From Nymphaea colorata (Eukaryota; Streptophyta; Magnoliopsida; Nymphaeales; Nymphaeaceae), in NCBI RefSeq assembly GCF_008831285.2, contig NC_045138.2, positions 10,554,571 to 10,618,570 on the forward strand: DNA of 64,000 nt, read 5' to 3'. Below are positions 37,280 to 50,365 of this stretch, in pieces; position 1 is the first letter of the stretch, and each line of letters opens with the position of its first letter. Position numbers and translations under genes: made by a program. The notes under the pieces were generated by a model that saw nothing but the letters and a program-made list of their open reading frames with translations, ran no database searches and was not told where the DNA came from.

Positions 37280-39112
37280 TATGTATGGGAATATTTAATC
37301 ATAATAGAAGCACACAGCTCTTATACTTTGATATGTTTATATAATAACACATAGTAGAGCTGAATCTGATCTGGGTGAGGAAATTCTGAAATACTCAGTC
37401 GTCCCTTGATGACATGCAGAGCAACAGTGAGTAGCTGGACATGTTTAGAAAGGTTGGAAATAAAAATTATTTAGTGATCTTGCAGATTTGATTAAAGAAC
37501 AGTAAGGTTCCCATGTTATCTACGAATTAACCAGAAGAGATCAGTGGGATGAATCTAAAGAGATAGAATCACTCTTTTGAGTAAGGTTAGCCTAGGAAGG
37601 ACATCAAAGGAATTATTGTTTTGCCTAATACAGAAAATTCATTCAATGAGCAAAACTAACAAGAAATTGGGGAACCAGAAATAGAATCAGGATCAGAAAT
37701 TTACAGAAAATTACAGGATAAGAAATGAGAACACACCAAATAGAAGCTAGTAGAAGTCGACAATCAAACTTCTTAACATTTGGTTGAAACTCATGGCTGA
37801 AACCACCAAGCTCCGGATTAGTTAAGCTATTATTGTAGGGTGTATGTAGTGTGTGGCTGAACGGAGAAAAATTGTAAGGAATGTGGTTTTAGAGATCGGT
37901 GTAGCAGACTTGGACATGTGGTTCTTCCTACTAAAAGTGATAAACATGAATACAAAGGTAAGATGTTGAGAGCAACTACGGAGGACAAAGAAATTCCTGA
38001 AGAGGAGGAAACTAGAAACAACTAGAGATGTAATATTCAATAGTATATAAACCCTATAGTTCTTTAACGAAGAGCTCAGGTAACTCAAACATAGCTATCT
38101 CGTGTGCTTAAATGAAGTTGGTCAAATATGAACAAATTGTGAGGGGACGATAGCCTGAATCGTTAGTATAAAGCCATAGGGTGGTTCAGCCATAAACATA
38201 TATGTATATATAAACAAGAAGATATATGAATGTATTAGGTGTATTCCATACCAGTGGATACACATATATATGAACTGATAAAGGACCGTAAATAAACAAA
38301 GTTTGGTAGTGTATACCTGATACGTATGTTATAGTGGTTGTCCCTAATTCTTGGGAATTGAAAGTGGTTAGACTGGTTTTGGTTTGGGATTAGGGCCTAG
38401 AGTTGGCTTTCGTGGAAGTTATTAAACTATGTCTAGTAAGGATAACCCCCCACATGTGAATGCATAGAGGAAGACATGGACTATGTTTTATGCAATGGTA
38501 CATGCGAGTGCGAGCATATGCTTTGGTCCAGTGGTTGGTACTGTCCTGGGAGATGGTGGTGTGCATGAGCTTACTATAGTCGCATACGACTCTGTTTGCA
38601 TTGGATGGCCCACAGGGTAATGGTTGGCACAAGGGCTGGGGATTTTGTTATACTTTTGTTTGGAGAGCGAGGCGTCTCCTGGTCCCTCAACCCGGGTGCC
38701 TAGAGGGGCCAGCCTACCACTTCGGGTAACACCGGTGGTTAGACCATGCTGCTGCAGTGGCAATCTGGGATATCTCAGGAGACTTCTCTTCAGGTTACCC
38801 TCGAACTATTTGGATCGCCTAGTGAAGATATGTTTTGTGTTGCCTGTGAGTTGTGCCCACAGGGTTTTCTGTTGTTGGCTTGTCACGATGACCATGATCA
38901 TTGTTAATAGACAACTGTTGTAATTCTACAAACATATGGAGGTCATGTACACCTCGTTCAGGATAATAACTCTAATATGCATTATGATTTGATGACTTAT
39001 GGATGTTAACCATAAAGTCCTCATATGAATTTGTTTGATATAATTGTATACGTATTTTGTCGGACCATGTTCTATTCATGGCTGGATGTTACCATACTAA
39101 GAGAAAATCTGA
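37280..39112 (+). repeat. 3' LTR of element A, right part (truncated)
   Basis: Continues the LTR after the element B insertion, starting TATGTATGGGAATATTT as in the 5' LTR at 18553. It holds a segment of about 190 bp (about 38000-38200) and one of about 46 bp (about 37320-37366) that the 5' LTR lacks. Similarity stops abruptly after 39112; the last 287 bp of the LTR (equivalent to 20115-20401) are missing. Confidence 0.85.
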
Positions 39113-39575
39113 CCCTTCTTTCCATCTCTACAGGTAGAGCAAATTTTTAGGTTTCATAAGGAGTATGGTGGTAAGATCCTTCTTTCGTCCTCGATGATGG
39201 CCCTTGTAAGGAAGGTAAAGTAGCATATCCATTGAAGCAGAAATCTAGAAATCATGGTGAATTTCTAGCCAGAAATGAGAATAGGATTGTGGTGGAGTTG
39301 GGAAATCCATCAGTGGATCTTGGGATGTTAATACAGACTAATCTTCATAAAAGCAAAGACTTTTTCTTTGTAAACTATTGGCTAATTATAGGCTTATGTT
39401 ATGGTTTCTTTCTTATTTCATCCCTTGAAGAGCTGAGTCTGCATTTGTGCTAGATTTGTTGTGAAGGTCGGCCTTTTTGCTTTTATTGTATTTAGGTTAA
39501 CTTTTCCCTAATGAACAAATATTGTTTTTTAATAATGAAAGGGGGCCTATCCCCCAAGAAGTTGCTACTGTAAAG

Positions 39576-39629
<54 letters not shown>

Positions 39630-41040
39630 CAAATCATTGGAAACAACCTATATATGAATAAGTAAGCTTTGGAGGACCTTGTGAGCAATTGGCCTACATC
39701 AGCTCACATATGGCCCTAGTCAAAGTTTAGACTTGCTTAATCTTACATATAAGGTTGACAATTATTCTATGGACTTGCTGGGTCAGATTTTTGTACCTGT
39801 ATTTCAAAGATGAATTGGCCAACATAATGGTATTGTTTGGGGGAATTTGACATCCTACCATGGTTGAAGGATAAAAAACCAAAGCACCATGCTTCATCGC
39901 AAATGGTACGTAAGATATTGCCTATTTCAATTGATTCAATTGCTCTTAAGAAGACCTAGCGTATCAGATCAAATTATTAGTGATAGTCCTTGCTCATTAA
40001 CATGACAATATTGAACTCTTAATTTATATTTCTGGTGGATAAAAGTCTATGATGACTCTATTGGTGATGTATTGAGGAAATGTTTACTATATATCAAGTA
40101 TTCCTTGAACAAGTTTAATGACATTTGTTTCTTGTTAGATATCTTACAAAATAATCAAAATTGCTGCCATGAACATTGTTTTTGGAACAATTGTTATGTT
40201 TTTTTAATATTCCACCTTTATTTTCAGCTTTTCATGTTGTTAGGTTCTTTTTACCTGAAATTTGATGCAATTATACCTTTCCAAATCTATGAAAATTTGT
40301 CTATGATGGACACCTAGAGCTGCTTATTCTTCTTCTTTCTATTCTCTTATTTCTCTTAGGTTTTAGTTTGGTTTTAGGTTTTCTTTTGTTGACTGGTGTA
40401 GGCTCTAGTTTCATTTTTTTTCAAGGTGATTTTGATATTATTGGTCCGAAGTAGTGGGATTTTGAGTATGAGGGCTTGGAAGATTAGTAGAGGGAGAGAG
40501 AGATCAAAGTTCAAGTTATGTATTTAAGGAAATTGAGAAAGAGATCAACATTCCAGTTATATCTCTAAGGAAATTGAGTTCCAATGCAGATAGAGGTAAA
40601 CCTTCTACATATTTGGCTAGTTATTCCTAAAACACTTTGTTAACATAAAGTAGAATAAAATCACACCACTACCAAGCCATCATGGTAATCTAATAATTAA
40701 AGTCGTGCTTTTTTCCATATAAACCATCCCTATCAAATGAATGATATAGCCGCAGTGCCCGATAGTAGTCAACCTAATATAAGGCATACAACATGTTTTC
40801 TTATTAGTAACTAACCTTGAGTTGATACCTATCATTTTTATGATAATTACATGTTCCTTTGATTGTTGTTTTTCACATTTGTCATTATTTATGTATATAT
40901 TATATACTTGACCTTTTTTGTCATGATACATGTGCATCATGGTGCTACCCTTCACTTCATATGCTTAGTGCATCCTTTTGCATCAATGCACTTAACAACA
41001 TTGCCTACAATATCATAAATTGGCTGATCATTACATCTGA
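39113..41040. other. unassigned AT-rich DNA with a long (AT)n microsatellite
   Basis: No exon or element could be supported. A 48-nt AT dinucleotide run lies at 39580-39627. Short frames in this stretch have no recognisable domain. Confidence 0.4.
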
Positions 41041-43010
41041 AACCTTCATCAAATGTCATGTGTTGCGACATATATACATGTTTGTCTTTGGATTCCAACA
41101 AGAACCCTTTGTGCTTAGCAAACACATCCAACAGTTTTCATAAAGGAGAAATCTAGAACTGTTTTGAATAGACGCTTGTAAGGAGATATGTCATTTGACA
41201 ATTTCGATGATGGTAATCGGTTTATAATGGATGCTGCAGTCCTAAAAGCATCATCCAAACTCAGTTCCAATATTGGCACCATATGCAGCCTAAAACGGTC
41301 AACAAAAACTCAATTCCAATCTTGGGATCATAAAGCATAGTCAAGGCTGTCTTCATGATATGTCGGTGCTCGCGCTTAGCAAGCCAATTTTTCTCTAGCA
41401 TATGTGAGCACAAATACTCGGAGCACGATCCTATGCATCTTAAAAAACCATTCAAATTTACTACTACAAAATTCACCACCATTGTTAGACTGAAAAAAAT
41501 TAATTGAAGTCCCAATATGCTTCTCAATAATAGTCTTAAATTGAATACAGTAGTCATAGACATCATATTATTTTTCATAGGATATAACCACAAAAATCTG
41601 GAGAAATTGTCAACAAGAAGCAAGTAGAAACAAAATCCTTCTCTACTTGATATCAACGATGGTCCACATACATCGTTGTAAATGATCTGTAGTGGCTGCA
41701 ATGCCATAAAATCAAATGATGGAAATGGAAGCTTGTGCAACTTTCTAGCGGCACAATACTTACATTTCGATGCAGAATGCCTACCAATCTTTTATTGAAA
41801 TTAGATTTGAGAACAAAGCTTTTCAAATTTCTTCAAGTTGGCGTGACCAAAATGTCTGCGCCAACATGTATATGTATCCTTTTTCTGTTGAAGCCAGCAT
41901 AGCAACATTGGATTGAGCTAATTGGATAGAGCTTGGCCTTTGTCTTCCTTCTTTGAAGTCATTTTTTTCCCATTTGTCAAACCTTGATCACAAAACCATT
42001 ATGAGAAAATTCAAACACACAATCATTATTAATGGTGAACTTTATTGCTAAGAGAAGATTATTTGATACTCTAGGAACATACAAAGTGTTTTTCAAAATA
42101 AATGAGGAAGATTCAGAGTGTAAAACTTGATCACCAACATGAGCAATGACAAAGAATAGTTACTAATAAAAATAAAATCAGTACCCTAATAGATTAATTT
42201 TTTTTCCATATGCTAATCGATATGAGTGATGTTGGTAGCACTCATATTTGGGTACCAACAATCATCTTCTTCTTGAGCATTCGTAGATGATAGGTCTTTA
42301 GATATATCCCAGCAAGTCTTCCCGAATTGTCCTTTGCATTTGGAATATTGATAGATTATAGGTGGATGTTGAGATTGAATTTGATTTTGATTGTTGTTAC
42401 CCTGACTTTGTTCATTAGTTATGCTGACCTCATTTGCATCATTGAAAGGCTCAACATTGGTGTCCTTGAGCTCTAAATGTATTAAAAGCCACGTTGTATT
42501 TCGAATGTTCTCTTGCACTTTCGATTTCATCAATGCTAAACAATGGTCTTGGTTTATGAGTAAATCATAAAGATCTAGGAAAGATGAAGAAGAGGTATTT
42601 GTATCTGCTATGAGAGTTGTAATGAAACTCTCACATTCCTCTAATAGGCCATTGAGAGCAATCTAAACAAGATCATCATTTGGTGTTTTATGTCCAACTA
42701 CCTAATGAGTGTTAGCCAAATTTTTTATTTTGTTGAGAAAATTTGTCATGGACACATTTCCTTTCTTGATAAAATATAGATGTTTCTTGGGCAACATTAT
42801 GTATGTAGGAGATTAAGAAGATAATTCCATGCCTCCGTCAGTGTGTTGGTATGAATGAGTTGACTGAGAACACTTTCTCTGATTGTGGCTTTGATCCAAT
42901 TGAGAGCAAGCTGATCATATTTTTGCCACTTTGTATAAGTAGGATTTGCATTCTTCTCATCCATTGTTTGCATCTCTAAAATTTCTTTTGGTTTTAGAGT
43001 GCTGCAGAAA
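41041..43010 (-). pseudogene. Degenerate Ty1/Copia gag-integrase fragment, minus strand
   Basis: Read right to left. A gag part has 'TKWQKYDQLALNWIKA' (about 42890-42945) and 'TLTEAWNYLLNLL'. A damaged zinc-knuckle/protease-start region follows at 42213-42533, then a pre-integrase stretch with 'LYVPRVSNNLL' (about 42060-42095). Integrase core has 'NDVCGPSLISS' and 'LLVDNFSRFLWLYPMKN' (41560-41690). An integrase C-terminal block 'KHKGFLLESKDKHVYMSQH' lies at about 41060-41120. Several frameshifts and stops are present. RT, RNase H and both LTRs are missing from this segment, so it is a truncated relic. Confidence 0.7.
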
Positions 43011-45734
43011 AATGAGTTTTTGTTTTGAAAATGAGAGAGAAAGGGACTCGCCCGTCGGTATGAGGATCGACCGTTCCCGACATCTTTACCAGGGGTAATC
43101 GATCCAAGGGCTATGATTATCCTTGATGCATTTCATTTTAGCTTAAACATCTTTTTCATTCTATATCTGGTGTAGTGTTTGAGAAAATGTTGAAGATTTG
43201 ATGTTTCAAGATTTTGAGAAAGTTTTGAAGAATCTTTTGAGAGTGTAAAACATTTTGATTTGAGAAATTTTGAATTGAGAAATCATTATAAATATCATTT
43301 GGAAAACTTTGAATATCATCTTTTGAAATCACTTTAGTGTTTTCCTAAGACTTTAAGCAGGTTTGAGATTTTGTTCTAATTCAGTTACTACCTAGTTAGA
43401 GCTTTATTTGATCTTGCTTAAGTTCTTTAGAGAAGTGTATGTGATCATAAGTGATGTTAAGTGAGTATAAATGCCTTAGTGCATTAATGCTATATGATTA
43501 AAAGAGAATAACTCATTCCTACTATAACATTCATCTAAAAGCATTCCTACCACAACATTCATCTAAGGTTTTTGTTTTTATAATTGTCATAAATATTTTT
43601 ATGAAGAAAGAAAATTTTTTGAAAATGGAATTGGGTTATACACCATCAAGCATGAATCCAATATTGGGTCATTACTTGAGTTTTGGTCTTGGTGAAGTCG
43701 GTAAATAAAAAGAACATAAAGAAAAAATATGTTTAAAAGAATGGAAAAAATAAAGCTTGGAGCGGTTGCCAGTGGCTAAGAATATTTTTGGAAAATCAGC
43801 ACCTTGAGAAGCAGCAGGGTTGACAACACCGCTTGAGCACTTGTCTATTTCCTGATACGTCTATCACAGCCGAGGAACAATGGTAGATTCCAAGGGCCAG
43901 GACTTCCTCCACAAGGCTTGGATTTGGATGCACACAGGCTCGTTGGATTTGTGGGGATGTTGAGTACGCCGAGGAGCCAAAGAGAAAGTGAATCGGCAAT
44001 GGGTCTGGGTGGCAATATATGTGGAACAGGGACTAATTCTGAGGCTGTCTCTGGTTTTGCTTATTGAGTTTATTATCAAAAACAAGGGGCTGCGACCAGA
44101 AAATAGGCCGCCAGAAATCGAGAGATTCCAGCCAGCTTCGGCAGCGGATGTGGTCAAGCACCGGTCCGTTGGAAGCGCAACTCCACAACGATGCTGCCAT
44201 CCGGTGAGAGGGTGCTGGTGGAGATAACACCAAATTTTTGAAGTTGAAGGCCGAAGTCGGGGTCGCCTGTCTCTCTTGTTGTGGTTCAGCGTTCTGGCGA
44301 AAGAGGGTCAGCTTCACAACTCTACAGAATTCTGCTCCCAGCTCGGATCTTCACGTACTATAGCTCTTGGAATAATAGCACTTAAGGGCGGATAGACCGT
44401 CCACCCAATGCCGCTACCCGCTTCTACTAAGGCTGGGCTTAAGATGAAAGAATCAAGAAGACGAAGAGCCCACTTTTGTGATTATCTGATGTTGGGATCC
44501 GAAGTGATGGCTTTTTGAACAAAGCTATATTATGCAGTGGCATGGACAATAGTTATAGAAACATGGGACCGAAAAACCTGTGATTCCGGCTGACTCCAGT
44601 GATGATGTCTAATTAATATCTCAACCAATGGCAGTCGGTGGTAGCAGTCATGTCTAGAAGAACAGTCATTGCAGATTGTGCTTGCTCCTTCGTGCGAACA
44701 AGGGAGGGTTCTGCAAGAAGAAGACCGGCGGTAAGGAATTCTATTGATTTCAACCAACGGGGGTCATGGCACCACAGGAGTTTGAGGATCTGGTCTGAGC
44801 ACTTGGAGGGCGAATGCTTGTTGGAGCAGTGGTTGGGGATTAGGAGAATCACTGGATTTTTTGGAGTATTTTGGGGGAAGAAGAGGAATCACAACATTTG
44901 TTAGCCAATGATCGAGATTTGTGGTGGTTTGGGCGCCGGAAATCCCCTCTGTTATTACAGAAATCAGTTGGATTACCACGACGATCAGAAGCTCTCTCAA
45001 ACTACAATGAAGAGAGGAGATTGTATAGAGGAGAGGTTGGCTCGTGCTGATGACCATTGGAGAGGAGGACATCAGAACTTTGCTCGTAGGAAGGAGCCAC
45101 CTGACAGGTTGAGTGTTGCAGACAACCAGTTGCCCACACTGCCCCTCTGTCGCTGCACGCCTTGCCCATCAGCAGTGGTCGGCCACAACAACCATGATTC
45201 AAGCCATGCCTACCAGAATCTCATGCTGCCTGCTGGTCTCCCAAGAAGGTGTGTCATAATCTTCTGCCGCCTACTGAAGCAACCCGCTAGAGGACGAAGC
45301 GTCGGGGGACAGGGGCTGTCGCATGCCAACTCCTGTCGCTACTGGTGTGTTGTTGAGACTCTGCTCGTTGGAACTCAGGCATCGCCCGACATGATGAGTG
45401 TTGCAGCCTGCCATACGATCACTCTTCCCATCTGAGAACCTCTCTACTGCCGGATTCTCATGCAGTCGCCAGAAGCAACAGCGATGGTGGTCGGAGGCTG
45501 CTGTGTGCCTCCTCTCCTTGTGTGAAAGGGTCGAATCGGTCGACCTGGTTTGGTTGATCATTCCTTGCAGGTGACCCGGCCATCTCGCCTGGGTCACACG
45601 ATGAACCGGGTGCAATATTGGGTATGGGTTTTAAGAGACTCTGAACTTGTTTTAAATCCGATTTGGGTTCAATCAATTGTCAACTCGTTCTAGTGCGCAA
45701 GATCTAAAGTTGAGTTTCGTGTTTGGGTATTGGA
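43011..45734. other. unassigned block, GC-richer from about 43750 to 45650
   Basis: It lies between two minus-strand Copia gag fragments whose coding content overlaps, so they are probably separate element copies. The inner part is clearly richer in G+C than its surroundings and holds many short open frames on both strands (the longest 44908-45435, 175 codons). None shows a known domain, a splice pattern or a repeat I recognise. It could be the 5' untranslated region of a retroelement or captured sequence. Confidence 0.35.
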
Positions 45735-45986
45735 AAAATTTGGGGTGATTACACACTTATCCTTTTCAATAAACTCTTTTGGAGGATCCTCAATTCGATC
45801 TACAAGTGGCAGTAGCTCTTGGTAACAGACTTGAGCTAACTCTTCTATAACAAATATTTTTGTTTGGTTAGTTTAATAGAGGCAAGAGTGGCGATGGCAT
45901 TCCACTATGTGCCAGTGACTGAAGATGATGGAATAGCCACGATTGTGATAAGCTCTGCTCAAAGGAGCATTAAGGCACTGATACCA
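45735..45986 (-). pseudogene. Copia gag N-terminal fragment with primer binding site, minus strand
   Basis: On the minus strand a likely PBS, TGGTATCAGTGCC (45986-45974), differs by one base from the standard initiator-tRNA site. About 85 bp downstream, gag begins with 'IKLTKQKYLL' (about 45840-45875). After a frameshift it continues as 'LLPLVDRIEDPPKEFIEKDK' (about 45755-45815), the start pattern of Copia gag. Coding similarity then stops. The associated LTR would lie to the right, from 45987. An end near 46732 (TGTTGTG on the minus strand) is possible but not confirmed by a second copy. Confidence 0.5.
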
Positions 45987-48062
45987 TAAACAATAGACAC
46001 AAGGCAAGCATGAACTCTAAGACTTAACATTTTCCTTAGAGTGATCTTCATTATATGAAAAGGAATATGCAACTGTTACATATTTGAAGATTTCAATAAT
46101 TACAACAGTGAGAAAAAATAGTGAGAAATTCATACTTAAATTACAAGATAACCACTATGATTTATTTCCTTATATGAGGATCTCATCAAATTCAAAATGA
46201 TGATCTTCAGTCTATCACCTTCCATTATCATGACACACCTTAATAGGCATAGCAGATGAAATTTTTGGCATGAACATTTTTGAGCTATTTGAGCACTATA
46301 TGCATTGTGCCAAGACTTGGGGCCCAAGTGATACGAGCCTCACAAAGGGGAACCCCAAGATGACATCCTCGCGTAAGATGTGGCTTTTCAAAACCCAGCC
46401 AATTGACTGGTGTGCAACAAGAGCAAGAAGGCTAAACAACACAAGTGAAGAAGCCAAGGCAAGCACGTTCTATGAGGCCCATCTAAGCCATCTTGCAATT
46501 CCTAGGATAGCGAATGCATAGAAGAATGTGAGAGCAGCTGCCTCAATCAGTTGTATGATAACTATAGAAGTCCTCCATTTGTGCTCACCCCTCATTGGCA
46601 TCACCAACAGGCAACTATGAGAAGTCAACCCCATAGTTCTCTTGTCTAGCAAATTTTATTTAGATGTTCAAAATCTCTAAAACCACTATGATTCAAACCT
46701 TATCTAAGAGAGGAACTCTGTGGTTCACAACACCTGAACTACAATTGGTATTTTCTTTGGAAATTTTGTTCTAAAAGATGTTCTCAAATGTAAAATACAT
46801 GTAAACTAGATACCAAATAACAAGAACTGGCTTGTGCTAGTGATCAAGATCAAGTTGAATACATGGAACATCATTAAGGCACAAATACTATTGAATGATG
46901 TCTCCCTTTATTGATACTTCAAAGAATAATAAAAGTTACATACCCAAATTATAATACAACCCTACAAGAAGGAAAGAAGAAAAAACAAAATCCTAGAACG
47001 TGCTAATCTTTAAAATATATGATCAAATAAAGTTTATAAGTCAATTGCTAATAAGCTTTACCTTATTTGCCCACCCCCTTGTCCGCATTAAAAAACCTAT
47101 AAAAATAAATTAATATCCTATCTAACACTAAGAAACATGTTATAGGATGTAATAAAAGTTGAGCAACAAGTTCAAAAATAAACTTCATTAACTAAGCTAG
47201 AACAGTGCATCTAGACATGCCTATAACTATGTCTACTTCTAAGAAACAACTAAGAAACCGAAGAGACTAATCTACTCTCTAATTAACCTTTACTCTAATT
47301 TTTTAACTAACTTACTGGTAATCACAAGATCGACTATTCTAAATTAAAACAACCAAATAAACTTGAATAATGTATTAAAGAGGAACTAAATGTCACACAT
47401 AAATCATATTAACCAGCCTAAACCAATGCATAAAGTACCTAATCATGGCAGGTTTTTTAAATTAATTTGCAGAAATGAATGGGTAACATAGTCCAATTGA
47501 TCTGATTGGTCTTAAATTTCTTAACACACTAAAAAAACCCAATATACAAAAATGACACTTGGTTGCTACAAGGAACAAAATTCACAAAAAACTATTTTTT
47601 AATTATGGGTAAAAACCTAACCACATAAACTCTGTATGAAATTTGATAGGCAAATAAGCAAGCAACAAAACTCTTAGGCTCAAATTTAGAAAAATTTCAC
47701 ATAAAATAACAACCCAAGTTTGGCACTTATATCAATTTTTGTTATTGTCACTAGATTTTGATCTATTTTAACTACAATATACTTCTATGCTAATCATTGA
47801 CCAAAAATAATAATAGAGCTATGACTGGTCTTCCACAATCTAAAGTAAGAATTAACACCAAGTAATAGACAATGAATAACAATAAAGCAACCTACTATAC
47901 CATGGTAAATTAATTAAGCTAACTTCGCAAAAATTTAATACGAGAATTCACTAAGGCAACTGAACAATCGACACATCAATATGCAAAGAAAACAACCAAA
48001 ACAACAATAATAAAGAAGATAGGCTAGCTATAGAAACAATAAGACAATCAAATACTTCTGAC
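45987..48062. other. AT-rich DNA, possibly beginning with a Copia LTR
   Basis: The first few hundred bases may be the LTR of the minus-strand Copia fragment. The rest (46750-48062) is AT-rich and has no gene or element that I can support. Confidence 0.3.
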
Positions 48063-48300
48063 CACTACAATGAAAACTGGGTTTTTACTGGCGCATGGAA
48101 AAAGTCATGTCAGTAAACATTCATTTATCTTTACTGACATGTAATAGATCACCATCACTGAAAACTTCTTTCCTTTTTAGCATTCATATAAGAAGCTTCC
48201 AGTGGTGAAATTGCTTACCAGTATAAGTCTATTGTGGTAAAAATAGTCAATGATGCATTTAAAGCATCAGTGAAGGTCAATCGTTACTGACAATGCTTAA
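48063..48300 (+). mobile_element. Possible CACTA (En/Spm-type) transposon end
   Basis: CACTACAATGAAAACTGGG at 48063 closely resembles the CACTACAAGAAAA terminus of plant CACTA transposons. It is followed by repeated subterminal words in both orientations (TCAGTAAA at about 48110, TTTACTGACATG at about 48131, TTACTGAC at about 48283). No opposite terminus (TAGTG orientation) and no transposase were found, so this may be a single broken end. Confidence 0.4.
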
Positions 48301-50365
48301 CTAATTATTTAACTTAGCTTAAAGTATGAACTAAACTAACTGAAATATGCAAATAAGTATTAATATATTATAAATACACATGCTACTAAGAAGAACAAAG
48401 TATAACTAGATAATACTATTATTGCATTTAAACTAATACTAAGCTATAAGATATGTTATCCTACCTAATAGTTAAGTAACTTGCTTGAAAATAATAGAAT
48501 ATAACTCCATTCTAACTGGAAATTAACAACCTAATTTAACTTATAGCTAATATAAAAATAGAAGGAAACAAAGGTTAAAATTCCCCAAAGTGGGGCCTGC
48601 CTAGGTTAGCTTCAATGAAAGAACCCAAGTGAGAATGCGTCAAGCTTGTTACCACTTAAGGTTAATCTAATGATAAACTATGTAAAATACTAAGCTAACT
48701 AAAAAGAAATTAATATAGGAAGAACAATTACCTATTGTGGGAAGTAAAGTGATCTAGACTTAAATTCTTTCAAGCTAATCCTAATGAAGTATAGATAATG
48801 ACCAAATTACAATCCTAACCGAATCCTACGGTTTAGGAAACTAACCCAAGGAGAAAACCTACCTAAAATTAGTTTATGAAGACCTAAACAAAAGACTCAA
48901 AATAATCCCAACATAGCTGCCAGTGTTAAGATCTACTTTTTAGAACTAAACCCTTAAGATTAATTTACCACAATTTGAAAATTTCTAAATTAAATATTTG
49001 TAGCTAGGTAATAATTGGTATTTTAATATCTGGAGACTTTGCTCAAAATTTCATCAAGGTTAATACCAAGGTTCAACGAAAAAGAAAGGGTAACCTAAGG
49101 CCGGAAGTTTCTCCATGGAACATGCTAGCTTCTATTTCCTACACTAGAAAAAACACACAATCAAATTAACTAAAAACCCTAATTAACAGTAAAAAACTTC
49201 CCAAAACTAATGAAACTTTGCAAGAAGCAAGTATTAACCTATCTACAACTATGCCGAAAATCAAAAGCAAGAAGACAACACTAGAAAATAAAAGCTAGTT
49301 GTTTGGTGTCTTTTCGGAAGCTGCTAGTCCATACTAACACAAATCTAACCTAAAAAAGGTACCTAATTATAAATACCACCACAATCTATAATATAGTAGC
49401 TTGAATGCATGTTTAATTACTTAACTAGGAATCAAACCATGAATGAAGAAAAGTTAAGACAACAAAATTTTACTTACGCATGATACTTTACCAACATAAA
49501 CTAATCGAGTAAAGGAAAGAATATTTTCATTAGAACTGAATACCATCCATTCTAGTTTTAATTCGAACCAAAGCAGAAACTAATGTGATAACTTACTAGA
49601 CACAGTACGAGTAACGTAATAAACATATTATAATGTGCTAGATCTAACATGAAACGAAATTAAGAAAACCTATGTAACATGAAACCCAAGACAACCTAAC
49701 TTTTGGTCCTCGATCAGCTTCTCTATGAACTACTTTTTTCCTACTTCAATGTAGCAATAAAAGTGAAACTACTGTATCAACTTATGTAACTAATCCTAAA
49801 TCGTGAAGAAAGCAAGAGAAATCATTTCCAAACCTATACAAAAAAAAAGAATGAGATGAGGAAAGTAATAAGGAAAAGGAATAGATAAGAAAAAATTATT
49901 AAATGAGAGAAGAGATAAAATATGTTATGAAAGAAAAAAGAAGACACATTGCACATGACAATCTTAATTTATTTATAATGTGTTTTTAAAAAAAAATTCC
50001 AAAATTTCTCTCACAATTTATTCCCTCCTATCTCTCAACTCCCCTTATTAAGTCGAGAGAGCATAAGGTTGAGGTTGAGTGGAAAATGGCATTCTATGTG
50101 TTTTACTGTGTCTGCCCCCCTTTTGTTGGTTTTTCAACCTTTTTGAAAAGTATCTTAGCATCAAATATATATTCTGTATGGATAACTCGACATGTACATG
50201 TTTAATTAGTGTATAATCAAAATAAACAACCCATGGTGTTCTAAATTTTATGTGAATCAATCAAGTGTGTGTCACATATTAAAATAGTTGTCTGTTGTAT
50301 TTTAATATATTAAAAAATTGGATGAAAATTTGGAGTGTGATAGTATGTTTTAATAATATGTATTT
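48301..50365. other. AT-rich DNA with no recognised feature
   Basis: Long AT-rich stretch with many stops in all frames, and no splice-consistent exon or repeat boundary. Confidence 0.4.

Larger units (their letters stand above)
17160..39112 (+). mobile_element. Element A: degenerate Tekay/Del-type Gypsy LTR retrotransposon, host of nested element B
   Basis: Structure: 5' LTR 17160-20401, PBS 20406-20417, damaged gag-pol about 20611-25005, then a 3' LTR from 25012. That LTR is interrupted at 26350 by element B, resumes after it at about 37280, and is cut off at 39112. The LTRs begin TGTAATGCCCAC and the intact one ends CTGACA, giving the usual TG...CA ends. The order protease-RT-RNase H-integrase-chromodomain identifies a Gypsy chromovirus. 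The long LTRs (3.2 kb) and sequence resemblance to B point to the Tekay/Del clade. Multiple stops, frameshifts and indels make it non-autonomous. No target duplication can be scored because the right end is gone. Confidence 0.85.

Noticed and set aside
44908-45435. 175-codon plus-strand frame in the GC-richer block
   Set aside because: No motif, no splice context, and competing frames on both strands; kept only as unassigned sequence.
45987-46732. LTR of the minus-strand Copia fragment
   Set aside because: The PBS suggests an LTR here, but there is no second copy and no CA end at the PBS side (TTTA), so the boundaries are guesses.
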